Below, piece after piece: positions 12,850-23,689 of a stretch of 64,000 nt of DNA. Every line of letters begins with the position of its first letter. The first letter of the stretch is position 1. Where the stretch lies: positions 136,584,039-136,648,038 of the forward strand of contig CAXKWD010000006.1 in NCBI GenBank assembly GCA_964059195.1, read 5' to 3'. The position numbers were made by a program, and so were the translations under genes. The DNA comes from Ectobius pallidus (taxonomy: Eukaryota; Arthropoda; Insecta; Blattodea; Ectobiidae). Below the pieces are notes generated by a model, which was not told the DNA's origin, searched no databases, and worked only from the letters and a program-made list of their open reading frames with translations.

Positions 12850-13692
12850 CACCTTCATTAACGTAGCATTCAGTAACTTAATATGACACTCCAAATAGGG
12901 GTTAAATTACATAATAGGTACACTTACATAATCGGAACATAACATAACCTTCCAAATAAGCACACTACTCACAGAATAATCTGTTGTACTTATTCTTGAT
13001 TCCACCACTAGCTTTGACATAGGTAAGGACTCTGGAAGTAGAGGCTAGATCCCACCACTTGCTTTGACGTAGACAAGGACTCTGGAAATAGAGGCTAAGT
13101 TGTTGTCCGTACACAATCATAATCGGTCGTATACTAATATAACATTCCAAACACACTACTCCCAGAATAATCTGTTGTATTCTCGATCCCACCACTTGCT
13201 TTGACGTAGACAAGGACTCTGGAAATAGAGGCTAAGTTGTTGTCCGTACACTTACATAATCGGTCGTATACTAATATAACATTCCAAACACACTACTCCC
13301 AGAATAATCTGTTGTATTCTCGATCCCACCACTTGCTTTGACGTAGACAAGGACTCTGGAAATAGAGGCTAAGTTGTTGTCCGTACACTTACATAATCGG
13401 TCGTATACTAATATAACATTCCAAACACACTACTCCCAGAATAATCTGTTGTATTCTCGATCCCACCACTTGCTTTGACATAGGCAAGGACTCTGGAAAT
13501 AGAGGATAAGTTGTTGTCCGTACACTTACATAATCGGTCGTATACTAATATAACATTCCAAACACACTACTCCCAGAATAATCTGTTGTATTCTCGATCC
13601 CACCACTTGCTTTGACATAGGCAAGGACTCTGGAAATAGAGGCTAAGTTGTTGTCCGTACACTTACATAATCGGTCGTAGACTAATATAACA
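12850..13692. repeat. 137-bp satellite array, left part
   Basis: The repeated landmark attccaaac falls at 13144, 13281, 13418, 13555 and 13692, an exact 137-bp period. The four central units are nearly identical, differing by a few substitutions. More diverged or rearranged units lie between 12850 and 13143. The array resumes at 15885 after a hAT insertion. Confidence 0.92.
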
Positions 13693-14285
13693 TTCCAAAC
13701 CAGGGGCGTATTCAGGGGGGGGGGGCTGAGGGGGCTGCAGCCCCCCCCCCCCGAAACGTTAAGGGTATATATACGTGAACAACCACAAAAAGATAAAAAA
13801 AATACAGGTTCTAAAATATTAAAATTTTACAAGAAAATGAACTCAGAAGTGGACAAAAATTTCAGGATCCTATAACAAGGCTTACTAGAACATAACTAGC
13901 AGATAAAAGTATAAAAAATTGACCAAGTTTATTTTAAATTAAACGTTTTATAGGAGCATGAAAAAAATTAATTCAGATGCACTTATCACTTCCTTATAGG
14001 CATAACATTTTTCTGGTTTCTCTGACGCCTTTTATTTTTTTAATGCATATAATGAACATATTTTTCTACAAAGTAGACTACTTTTATACAGCTAAAGTTA
14101 TTATTTCTAATGCAATTAATTTTGATATATCGCATATAAAATATCTTGAAATTTGATCAATATTTCATGACACATTTTCTTTAATTTTATACCTATGGGC
14201 ATCATTGTAGTCTACTTTATGGACATATGCATGTAAAATTAGTGTAAAAAATTTCAGCCTTCTATCTCTAATGGTTGTGGAGCTA

Positions 14286-14562
14286 CATAGGTGTACCGAG
14301 GGGGGGGTTTTGGAGGTTTGAACCCCCCCCCCCTCCTTGATTAAAGAAAGGAAAATTATATAATTTTTTTAAGTCTGCCTATAAATTACTTAATACAAGT
14401 ATAAAGCGTGGGAAGCTTAAAACTCGTTATTTTGCGTCTTAATTTTTAAAATTTTCCGGGGGAGGACCCCCGGACCCCCCTCTCCCTGGGGGTATTCCAT
14501 ACCCCCAGACCCCGCGGATGTTATTACCCCCCCCCCATATGGTTGGCCTGGTTACGCCTATG
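14286..14562. mobile_element. hAT-type MITE, 277 bp, 8-bp TSD TGGAGCTA
   Basis: Ends CATAGGTGTACCGAGG and, reversed, CATAGGCGTAACCAGG, flanked by TGGAGCTA on both sides (14278-14285 and 14563-14570). It contains several C and G homopolymer blocks. The terminal motif resembles that of the element at 31678-32259. Confidence 0.8.
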
Positions 14563-15081
14563 TGGAGCTACCTAACAATATGTGTGTAAAATAAGAGTTG
14601 CCGGGAAATTCAATTTTAAGTTAATAATGAATTTCTCATTTGACCTTTCTAAGGGCGTGGCTCAGAGCATGTAAACATATTTAAATGTCCATTTAAATGC
14701 TACAAATAATTTCTAAACCTATATAAACCTATATCAATGGATGCAGAAAATTCAGCGCAATTTTTTAGTGCTTTAAACAAAAAAAAACATAAATTTCAAA
14801 ATAATTCACGTACATATACCCTTAAGTCATGCTAATATGTTGCACATAAGGGCACTTTAATATCTCAGAAAGTAGATAGTTCAATTGCACATTTTGACTT
14901 ATAAAAGATGAAATGCGTTATTCCAGGGCGAGGCCCTGGTTATTCTAACGTGTTCAGTATAATTGTGTGTGATAATTAGGGCTCAGAGGTTGATGATATG
15001 TCATCTCTTTTCTGAGACATCACAGACAATGCAGGATGTAGTATAAGTTCGTCTTCTGTCAAAACGAACAATAATACCTTA

Positions 15082-15476
15082 AGGCTAGTTTACACGACGA
15101 AATTAGGTTTCGTAACTGAGTTTCGCAACTGTTTTTTACTTGAATGCGCAAGCGCTAGATGTACTGGCGACAATGAGTTACGACACTACGCAGTTTCGGC
15201 TGATTCCAACTTTTCACGAAACTATAATAGTAATTTTGCGATTATACGGTTATTTAGCTTGTTCGCATTTCGTAAAATGAAATGGGGAAGTGAGGAAATT
15301 GTGAAATGTCTGTATTCATACGTGTTTCAAACGTTTATATGGGATTTTAACAACTTGAACTTCAGAAATAACATGAAATGTGCGGTTGCATTGAAAGAAA
15401 ATGTGTGTAATTAGTTTCACGAAATCACTTTCATGAAAGTGGTTACGAAACCTAGTGTCATCGTGTAAACTAGCCT
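15082..15476. mobile_element. PIF/Harbinger-type MITE, 395 bp, TTA TSD
   Basis: About 36-bp inverted repeats (AGGCTAGTTTACACGA at both ends, with a few internal mismatches) flanked by TTA at 15079-15081 and 15477-15479. Nested in the hAT at 13701. Confidence 0.8.
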
Positions 15477-15884
15477 TTACTCATATTTTGCATTTTATTT
15501 TCTACCAGTCATTTTTAGGAAATTTTCATTCGTTCATTACATTTTTTCCTATTTTGTCTTCATAAAGAACTTTTCCACCATTGTACACAAAGCAATACGT
15601 AATTCGTTAATATAGTAAACATAATATTAAAGTAGTCAAATAACATACTTAAAATATTGTCCTTTGTTTATTATTATATTAATATGCTACTATATATTCC
15701 CTTTTTAGATATATATTTAGAAATATTGTCATATTTTAAATTTTGCATGTCATATTTTCATAAATTTAAGGTCATTTATAGGTCATTTGTAGGCGTTTTT
15801 AGATCATCAACTTCTGAACCCTAGTGACAGTAAAGTTAGGATTATCACAGCCCCTCCCGAAAATAAATCTTGGATACGCCCCTG

Positions 15885-16165
15885 TTCCAAACTCCCAGAA
15901 TAATCTGTTGTATTCTCGATCCCACCACTTGCTTTGAAGTAGGCATGGACTCTGGAAATAGGGGCTAAGTTGTTGTCCGTACACTTACATAATCGGCGTA
16001 GACTAACATAACATTCCAAACAGATACACTACTCACAGAATAATCAATTTTATTCTTTATCCCATTACTTGCTTTGTCGTAGGCAAAGACACTCAAAATT
16101 GAGGCTAAATTGTTGTCGGTACACTGATCTAGTAGCTCGTATGGTGACCTAACATTTCCTATCTA
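15885..16165. repeat. 137-bp satellite array, right part
   Basis: Two further units continue the array after the hAT insertion. The first is close to the central consensus and the second is clearly diverged (for example atccattactt-type changes), so homogeneity falls toward the edge. Confidence 0.85.
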
Positions 16166-16177
16166 ATTGGTCGAAGG

Positions 16178-16565
16178 CAGTGCTTTAGTTGGGCCGGTAC
16201 GCACCGGTACTGCGTACCGGTATAAAATTATTTTCCTTCTACCATACCGGGAAAAAGATGTGCTCCGGTACGTCGTACTGACAGTACAGGAACGATATTG
16301 TCCTAAAATACTTATTAAATGTCCAATTCAATAAGAGAGTGTATTTGTTAATAATGACAAACACTATTAAATTCGAAATAGATATGCGTTCTAATCTTCA
16401 CCTTCGTGCGCATTTCTACAATAATTACTTCCGCTTTAGATTACATGTTGGCTATCCTGATAAGGTGCTCGGTTTTCTAAAACTCTTTTGTATGAGGCGA
16501 TATGGAAAATTTTGAAGTAAGGTGAGTACCGTACCCCCATAAAATATTTTCCAACTAAAGCACTG
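16178..16565. mobile_element. hAT MITE, 388 bp, 8-bp TSD GTCGAAGG
   Basis: 15-bp inverted repeats CAGTGCTTTAGTTGG, flanked by GTCGAAGG at 16170-16177 and 16566-16573. Non-coding; the left half carries several short ggtacg/accgg palindromes. Confidence 0.85.
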
Positions 16566-16573
16566 GTCGAAGG

Positions 16574-18279
16574 TAATCTAACATCCCCCAAAATATCTTA
16601 TACGATTAATACCTCTATTATATTGCCATCCTATTACAAAAGATATCGGCGTTTCGTTTAGGTGTATAACTCTATGCAGGTAGCCATTCGGATATTGGGG
16701 GCATTGTGTACAGTAGAAAGCAGAAGGATGTTGTTTATTTTTTCTAAACTAATTGCATACTATGATATAGGCATACTATGCAAAGATTAAAAACCTTTAT
16801 TTGAATTATTTTCTAAATAATCTTTTAAGTCACTGCCTCGCAAATAATGCGACTTTGAACGAGGCGAACACATCCGAAAGTGCATTACTGTAAAAGAGCC
16901 GTGTACTTTATATATGTATGTACTGTATATATATATACTTATTCTTTTTCTTTCTTTCTTTTAATATCGTTCTAAGAGTATTTAATATGTTAAATGAATT
17001 GGTGTCATAAAATAACCTCATTTTCTTCAGGATTTTAACTTAATTTTTCACACTGACGCAATTTTATCATAGGTAATCCCACGAGAGGTTACGATTTTAT
17101 CGATATATTTGCGAGAACGAAGTTCGAAATCTCGAGTAGGATTTATTAAGTCTATTCCTTGAATAAAACGAAACAGTTTTTGTAAATAATAATTATTTTC
17201 TTACTTGGTTGACAATATTCTGCCAGCTGTAAGATGAGGGATACTAAATGAATGAACAGTCCATGAATCGATCCGAGTTCCTAATGCTACCAATAGTATG
17301 TACCAGAAGATGGAGAGCGTCGTCGTAGTTGCTTAAATCAAAAAGCTATAAAAACACACGAAGTGGCTTTCACCTAATCGAAATTGTGTTTTTAATCAAT
17401 TATTTCAATTTCCAAAAACGTTAAGTTGTATAAAATAATGTGTTTTCATTCTGTTCACTAACAATGTGACGTATCAATCGCCGCATTGATGCCTTACGTG
17501 TCCAGTAACGAGCTGACTTATCAGATAAAAGTTATCCTTGCGATCCTAGGAAGCATTTTATAAAATAAACTATCGTAACTGGCCTATATCCGAGGAATTG
17601 CTAAACGTTATTGTTCAATATCAAACACGCGGCATATGAATGGCATAGTCAGTAGTCTATAATGCTGAAGCCGTTTTCACTAAAAACGAAAATTTCGTGA
17701 ACGCACAAATTTTCATGTTTCTTTTTCGCGAGTGTAAAACATCTATATTTCGGAGGTCTCTCTAAGAATTGCATGTTTAAATCTAGCACCGAAATAGCAA
17801 TTGTATATGCTAAGTCCTTATTTAGTTTAAAAGATATAGCTGTTGTAGATCAGCCTCTCGTAAAACTACAGTGTAAAGTGTACAGTACTTAAAGCGAAAA
17901 GCCTGGGGATAATAGAAAGGGAAAATTTGATCTAGCTCATGTAGGCAGGCGTCAACACTTCCTGAAAGCATTGGGCGAATGGCGACGCCGTGTTTTCATC
18001 CACCCAACCCCTCCAGACAGCACATTCACCCCTGCTGCCACCAAACAACACTCTGACATACCGGCAATGAAACTCCTCGGAAATAAAATGCTTTCTCTAC
18101 ATATCAGGTTAGGGGACGAAATTAACTCTATTATACTAGCTTCATTCGTATGACATTTGCTGATGTGAGAACATTTTACATATGAGGTAGGGAACGTTTG
18201 GTTAGTACAAAAACAGGAAAAAAAATAAAATATTTCGGGCACTCGCAAGACTCTACCCTGATCATGGGCAATACTGCTC
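16574..18279. other. Intergenic, repeat-like but no gene
   Basis: No gene seen. The segment 17070-17300 resembles 6657-6885, with the shared opening ggtaatcccacg, a tttatcgata block and a ctaccaat block, so both are copies of an unclassified repeat. Confidence 0.4.
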
Positions 18280-18430
18280 TCTCCTTCCACCGCTGGGACC
18301 CGGGATCAAGTATCAGTGGATGTATTTAAATTTATGGACAAAATGGGGTGGGGCAGGTTTTCTCGGGGTGCTCCCATTTCTACCGCCATATATTACACCA
18401 TTCCATCGTTGCTCCATTCATCATAATTGA
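18280..18430 (-). repeat. Dispersed repeat, copy 2 (inverted relative to 11080-11230)
   Basis: The plus strand reads ccgctgggacccgggat ... gggtgctcccatttc ... ccgccatatatt, the reverse complement of the blocks in copy 1. Confidence 0.6.
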
Positions 18431-18924
18431 GCATATGGTTGCAATAAAATAATTATTAGTACTTTCTCGATTCTCATGCCGACGTAAGTTAGAGTAAGCG
18501 GTAGTGTGAAATTGTTTTTTGCCTCGTGTAAAGCAAGGCAAGACTTACAAACCTTGTCCAGAAGACAGCTTATAAATATCATTCAATTTCTACTAAGAAA
18601 TTTCTCAAATGATAATTATTTATGGTTTTAGCAGAAGTTAGCAACAAAATGCAGTATAAATTATATATATATTTTTTTATTCAGCTTTATTTATATTCCT
18701 TTTAACATCGCTGTAGTATCAGTTCAGGTTATATGTGTATACCAGTAGGCCACATAAGTATTCATGTGCAAATGTTTTCTATTGTTTATGTGTTTATGGC
18801 TTCTGCTAATTTAAAATAGTATTCGATTTTAATTAATATGATACAGGATGAAATAGTGGGGATGAGTCATGGTAAGTAAATATCCAATTCGGAGTTTGCC
18901 TTTACGACTGGGGAAACCATGAAA

Positions 18925-19035
18925 AAAAAAAAACAAACAAACAAACAAACAAAGTCAAGTTGGCCGGCAACGGGGTTTAAACCCGAGAGCTCTTTACTCC
19001 AAGACGTTACTATTTCGGCCGCCTCGCTCAGTAAA
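18925..19035 (-). repeat. tRNA-like SINE fragment next to an (ACAA)n run
   Basis: A run of acaaacaaacaaac is followed by ggccggcaacggggtttaaacccgagagct. In reverse complement this reads as a tRNA-like T arm and B box, then a variable anticodon arm. Decayed; too degenerate to be a functional tRNA. Confidence 0.45.
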
Positions 19036-19039
19036 CTTA

Positions 19040-20627
19040 GTATTGTTGGAGCCGTTTTAGAGATGATTACGAAAAACATTTTCTTCATATAAGACAGTAC
19101 CAGGGCCAGCCCAAACGAATTTCTTATTCCCTCCCTTTTTTTAACGATACAAAATATAATATAAATATAATATTAAGAAATACACCCAAATGAGCAAGGT
19201 TGCTCGCGCTCGGGTGCAAATCCAAAGAGAGTAGTGTGAAAAAGGAGAGACAAACAGCAGAATGAAAAAAGAAAAACAATAATAATGTGATGTAACTTAC
19301 GTAAAATACGACAAAACTTTTAAAATAAACTTAATAAAAAAACAAAACATAAATACCTAGCAGATAGCTAGCAATAAATTACACAATTTTTTATATTCCC
19401 ATTAAATTTAGTATCAGGGTATGAGAATTCAGGGCACATTCCGATCACAGAGTTATGAAAGCACACAGCAGTTGCTCTGGGGCCCCTGCTAACCCTTCAA
19501 AAACGCAAAGGGAGCATAAAGAACAGACAGAAAAACATAAAAACAGGAAGGGAAAAGTAGTGGAAGAGGGTGAAATAGTAAATGAAAGACACAAATTGTG
19601 CATTCGTTGCTAACATTCCCTCCTCTCTCAGTGAGCCAATGCACTAAAATTATTCAAACTTGATTGCAACGTTACAAAGTTAGTGAATAGCTTAGCAGTG
19701 GTTGTTGCTTTAAACGATTCGGATGGAATTAAATAAACTTAAGTAAACAGAAAGCAGATTTCAAGTTTTAGGAATAGGTAGATTTGTCAAGTCTCATTTG
19801 TAATGATGGTGAAGCCATGAAACCAAGACCTCTTGCCTGTGTATTGTCAGAGAGAGCGGAAGCATACAAGAAAGTTAGTTCTTTGAACTGGACAATTGAC
19901 AGCTTCAGTTGGCTGCACATAAACTTGTCAGATTATTCAGACAATCTTCATTAATATTTAAAGAACAAGCTTTTTAAATTTGATTTAATAAAAGATTGCA
20001 TGAACTATTGAAATGTTATATCACAACTTCATTGTCAAGATCAATCTGAAATGTACTTTCCCAGACACAGAAATTGCTCTACAAGAATGTACTTGGCATT
20101 AATGGCAAACAAATTGCAGTGCTCAATGGTCTTTTTAGAAAATGAGCATGATTCAAACCTCTCTCTTAAGCATGGAAAATGGTGTAGGAAAAAAGATATC
20201 CGACATCATGCATGATTTGATGCACATTTAACATGAAACATTCAGTTTAAGTAAATATTTTTGTGAAATATTGTTACAGAAACTTTCTCAATAGCGTTCA
20301 TACATAACATCTTCAGTTTATGCTGATTTTGTAATTTTTGTTTGGCCCTGTTACAAAGTTCAGTTTAATTTATGCAATTGAAGTCATATTACTTACTTTA
20401 AAATATATCAAACAGTAAAAGATCATTTTGTTTTAAATGAAGAACTGAAACATGCTATAAGGGCTTCAAATGAAGATTGCTCTCGGGCACCCGCAAAGTT
20501 AACCCGATTCTGCACCCCATAGTACCACTTATCATTTATAACACCATATGCTGTTAGATATATAAGCTCTCATGAACCACAGATTATAATTATAAACAAT
20601 AATTATTGTCTCTGTTGGACATTACAT
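19040..20627. other. Intergenic, no gene seen
   Basis: AT-rich with scattered short ORFs; nothing assignable. Confidence 0.4.
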
Positions 20628-20847
20628 GAGAAAAATTCCTCCGACACTGGGACTTGAACCCAGGACCTTTGGCTATTCGCGCCAATGCTCTACCAACTGA
20701 GCTAAGCCGGAGTTCAATTCTCAGCGCCGGACGGAACCTCTCTCCTATGACTGATTGCCCTAATCCGGCTTAGCTCAGTTGGTAGAGCATTGGCGCGAAT
20801 AGCCAAAGGTCCTGGGTTCAAGTCCCAGTGTCGGAGGAATTTTTCTC
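20628..20847. repeat. Two tRNA-derived SINE heads as a perfect inverted repeat
   Basis: The left arm (20628-20711, tRNA-like on the minus strand) and right arm (20764-20847, plus strand) are perfect 84-base reverse complements around a 52-base spacer. Each arm has a D-arm/A-box block TTAGCTCAGTTGGTAGAGC, a 5-bp anticodon stem ttggc/gccaa with loop gcgaata, a B box GGGTTCAAGTCCC, and the family junction ggaatttttctc. The anticodon would read GAA, but position 33 is C and not T and the acceptor stem is imperfect. These are therefore SINE heads rather than tRNA genes. Confidence 0.75.
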
Positions 20848-20859
20848 CTATAATATTCT

Positions 20860-21599
20860 CACCATATGCTGTATTAGTAACAATGATCTGAATGGTAATC
20901 TTGTATTTGGTTTACATCAGGCATGTACTTCCTTTGCAGGGACAAGTAACCTGAGTTCCAGAATCATTACTGGTTGAATGAGCAAGCTCATGAAACTTTG
21001 CCGATTTAAAAGGTAAGAGATACCTTTAACAGTGAAACACTGAACCAGTTTTACCCCAGTATTGCATGGGTGTCAGATCTAATATAGACTCAGTTGCAGG
21101 TTCCCCAATCCTGGTGGGTGAAGTAGCTTGAACTATTAGTCCAGCAATTATTTTAAGTTCTATTGCAATTCAATGAAATTCATCCATCAATCATATTGGA
21201 TAAATTTTAGTTATACTATCCTCTGGAAATAATTCCTCATGCGGTTTCTCCCATATTTAAATTTTCTTCTTTTGTAAATATTACAAATACGATAGATCAA
21301 TGTAAGTCTGGAATTCATATTGTCATGAAAACAGTACTTTTATGTACACTACATAACAAAATTAACTATCAAAACGGGTATTGATTCAATTTTTTAACTG
21401 AATCAAACAATTTTTGCTATAAACTGAATAAATGACCTCACAATGGCAGATAGTCAGGGGGCATGACAAGCAGCAGATGGCCATCAGGCATTTCAAATGG
21501 AAGAAACAAATTACCAGTCTGATAATTGTTTTCATTATTAATTTGAAGTAATTATTAAATCTTGTATTAGGAATAAAGAAATTATAATTTTAAAAATGT
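20860..21599. other. Intergenic, no gene seen
   Basis: No ORF, paired terminal repeats or RNA-like fold was recognised. Confidence 0.4.
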
Positions 21600-21850
21600 T
21601 CAGCAGGCCTACCAGCAAATCACAGAGGATGAAATGGGCTGGACACGTTGCATGCACGAGGGAGGGAAGACATAGAGTATCTCAAAAATATTGAAAGGGA
21701 GACCACTTGGAAGACCTAGACATATGTGGAAGGACAATATTGTGATAGATTTAAGAAAAAAAGGATTCGCAAGGGAGGGTTGGCACAGAATAGGGTTGAA
21801 TGGCAGGCACATGTAAGCATGGCAATGAACCTCAGAGTTCATATTCCTTT
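21600..21850 (+). pseudogene. LINE reverse-transcriptase C-terminal fragment
   Basis: The plus strand encodes MKWAGHVAC then, with frame changes, RPLGRPRHMWKDNI ... DLRKKGF and a WHRIGLNG segment. This is the very common end of insect non-LTR polyproteins (RWAGHV ... GRPRRRWEDNI ... DL). It is broken by frame changes and stops and lacks the catalytic part. Confidence 0.7.
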
Positions 21851-21973
21851 AGCTTGCTTAGGAATTATCTATTACCACTAAGTAAGTAACATGATCTGCA
21901 TATATTACAACTTGATAAACAAACGCAGAGCTTCAATGGTTCATGCCCATGGTAGCACTCTATAATTCCACTA

Positions 21974-22473
21974 CAAACAGGGTCTTTATTATAAGTTGAG
22001 ACGGGGCGACCGGTGTTTTCACTCTCCGCTACGGAGTCCGCATTAGCCGCGGGTGACGCGCGCGGCTTCCCTGCTTAAAGTGTAGGCTATATGAAGTATT
22101 ACATATCTTACCTTATAACATATGTTGGAAGTGTCGTCCTTCCTGTGTTATACAGGCATTGTATCTTAAGATAAGATAAGGTCTATCGAACAAATCCTCA
22201 CACATTGGAGGAGCTGAAAGAAAACATTACGAATGAAATTAGGGGCATTACAGTGGAAGAACTCACTCGCGTCAGCCAGAATGTGGTTTCCAGATACAAT
22301 GCCTGTATAACACAGGAAGGACGACTCTTCCAACATATGTTATAAGGTAAGCTATGTGATACTTTATATAGCCTACACTTTAAGCAGGGAAGCAATACCC
22401 GCGGCTAATGCGGACTCCGTAGCAGAGAGTGAAAACACCGGTCGCCCCGTCTCAACTTATAATAAAGACCCTG
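21974..22473. mobile_element. Mariner-derived fold-back MITE, copy A
   Basis: The outer inverted repeats are about 170-180 bp (CAGGGTCTTTATTATAAGTT at each end). The right end abuts TA; the left TA is separated from the repeat by a small indel. The inner part of the right arm encodes the last 50 or so residues of a mariner/Tc1-like transposase (22186-22344, plus strand: TNPHTLEELKENI, then SRYNACITQEGRLFQHML and stop). The left arm is an inverted copy of only the extreme 3' end, so the element is a duplicated, inverted transposon 3' end. The same family occurs at 36563-36992 in opposite orientation. Confidence 0.82.
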
Positions 22474-22801
22474 TAGGTGCACAGCACTGCATAGTATAAG
22501 TGCATTCCTGGTGAGAATTCCTTCAATGGTCTCATGCTGAAGATTAATGGTACTTCAAGAGACTCATACTCCGCACTATGCGAAATCACTGACCATTTCC
22601 AAGCTCTTCCAATATTAGCATTAGAAAAAAGGATATGTTATTTTGTTTCTATCTATAGCTTAGGATTCAGATAGCAGTCATCGGGTGTGGTTGTATCATT
22701 ACGCGTCAGTATGAGAAAGAAGGCAGCATTCTGTTGTCAGATATATATTCGTTCCAATTATCTTATGCCCCCTTAATTATGGAATTGTAATACTAATGCC
22801 C

Positions 22802-23120
22802 GTCCGCCGGCGTGGTCTTGTGGTTAGCGTCGCTGACTACAGATCCGTCGGCCCGGGTTCGATTCCCGGTACCTCCTCGGATTTTTCTGAGGTAGGGAGG
22901 TCTGGTAGGGGTGCACTCAGCCTCGTGATTCCAAATTGAGGAGCTACTTGATAGAGAAGTAGCGGCTCCGGTCAAGCAAAACCACCAATAACGGCCGTGG
23001 GTGTCGGCATGCTGACCACATGCCCCCAATCCTGCCATCTGCCTACGGGAGATGACGCATCGGTCGGGTGGTAGGCCAAGTCCCTCCAGGGATGTAGCAC
23101 CACGGAGTTTAGTTTAGTTT
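22802..23120 (+). mobile_element. Full-length tRNA-derived SINE with 13-bp TSD
   Basis: Begins with a tRNA-like head (A box tggtcttgtggttagcg, B box GGGTTCGATTCCC at about 22856-22868), followed by a 230-base unique body and a (TTTAG)n tail. Flanked by AATACTAATGCCC at 22789-22801 and 23121-23133. The intact TSD suggests a fairly recent insertion by LINE machinery. Reversed fragments of a related SINE lie at 57340-57430 and 59808-59855. Confidence 0.9.
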
Positions 23121-23133
23121 AATACTAATGCCC

Positions 23134-23689
23134 TTTGAAATTTTCCGCCCCCAGCTGCAAAATACTATAGCCTATTGGGAAAAATTGCCATGGCTGTACC
23201 TCTCATTGTGAACTAGTAGATTACATTGTCACTACATACTTGACTGGGTGGCCACTTTAGAATACTGAAAATGAAAATATAGGCGCATCACCATAATTAT
23301 AATTATTTTTACCTGTATTCTTTTTAAGTCTCTTTTCAATGGGTAAAAGATTTAGATGAAGATGATGAATAACATAGTTCATTTGTAACTTCACATCCCG
23401 TAAACCAATCTACTTTTTCATTATTACTACGTACTATCTTAGAGAACACAATACTTCATTAATATTCACTACTTACTATAGTGCATTTGGAGAGTTGATA
23501 GACTTGACTCACCTCAAATTTTAAACCGTTGTCACATGATGTGGTAGTGGAAGAAGAAGAGCCACCTGCTGCGTCAAAAATATAACCACCATAACATTAG
23601 ATACCACTTCTATTTACAGGGTACACTAAATTCATGCAAAATAAGCTAAATAACAGATAACAGCTACAATACTTATTCAGAGCCCAAGA
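23134..23689. other. Intergenic, no gene seen
   Basis: Low-complexity AT-rich DNA; no coding exon recognised. Confidence 0.4.

Larger units (their letters stand above)
13701..15884. mobile_element. hAT element, 2.18 kb, 8-bp TSD TTCCAAAC, inside the satellite
   Basis: Terminal repeats CAGGGGCGTAT at both ends, flanked by TTCCAAAC at 13693-13700 and 15885-15892. The interior starts with long G and C runs and has no recognisable transposase, so it is non-autonomous. It carries two younger nested elements (14286-14562 and 15082-15476). The TSD lies inside the satellite unit, so the element landed after the array formed. Confidence 0.88.

Noticed and set aside
12965..13213. 82-aa ORF in the satellite
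   Set aside because: It is the translation of repeat units; the same peptide recurs with each 137-bp copy.
17952..18290. 112-aa minus-strand ORF
   Set aside because: No recognisable domain, overlaps opposite-strand ORFs of equal quality and runs into a dispersed repeat.
20764..20836. Possible functional tRNA (anticodon GAA)
   Set aside because: Position 33 is C, acceptor pairing is imperfect, no T-run terminator follows, and the sequence shares its 3' junction with other SINE copies.
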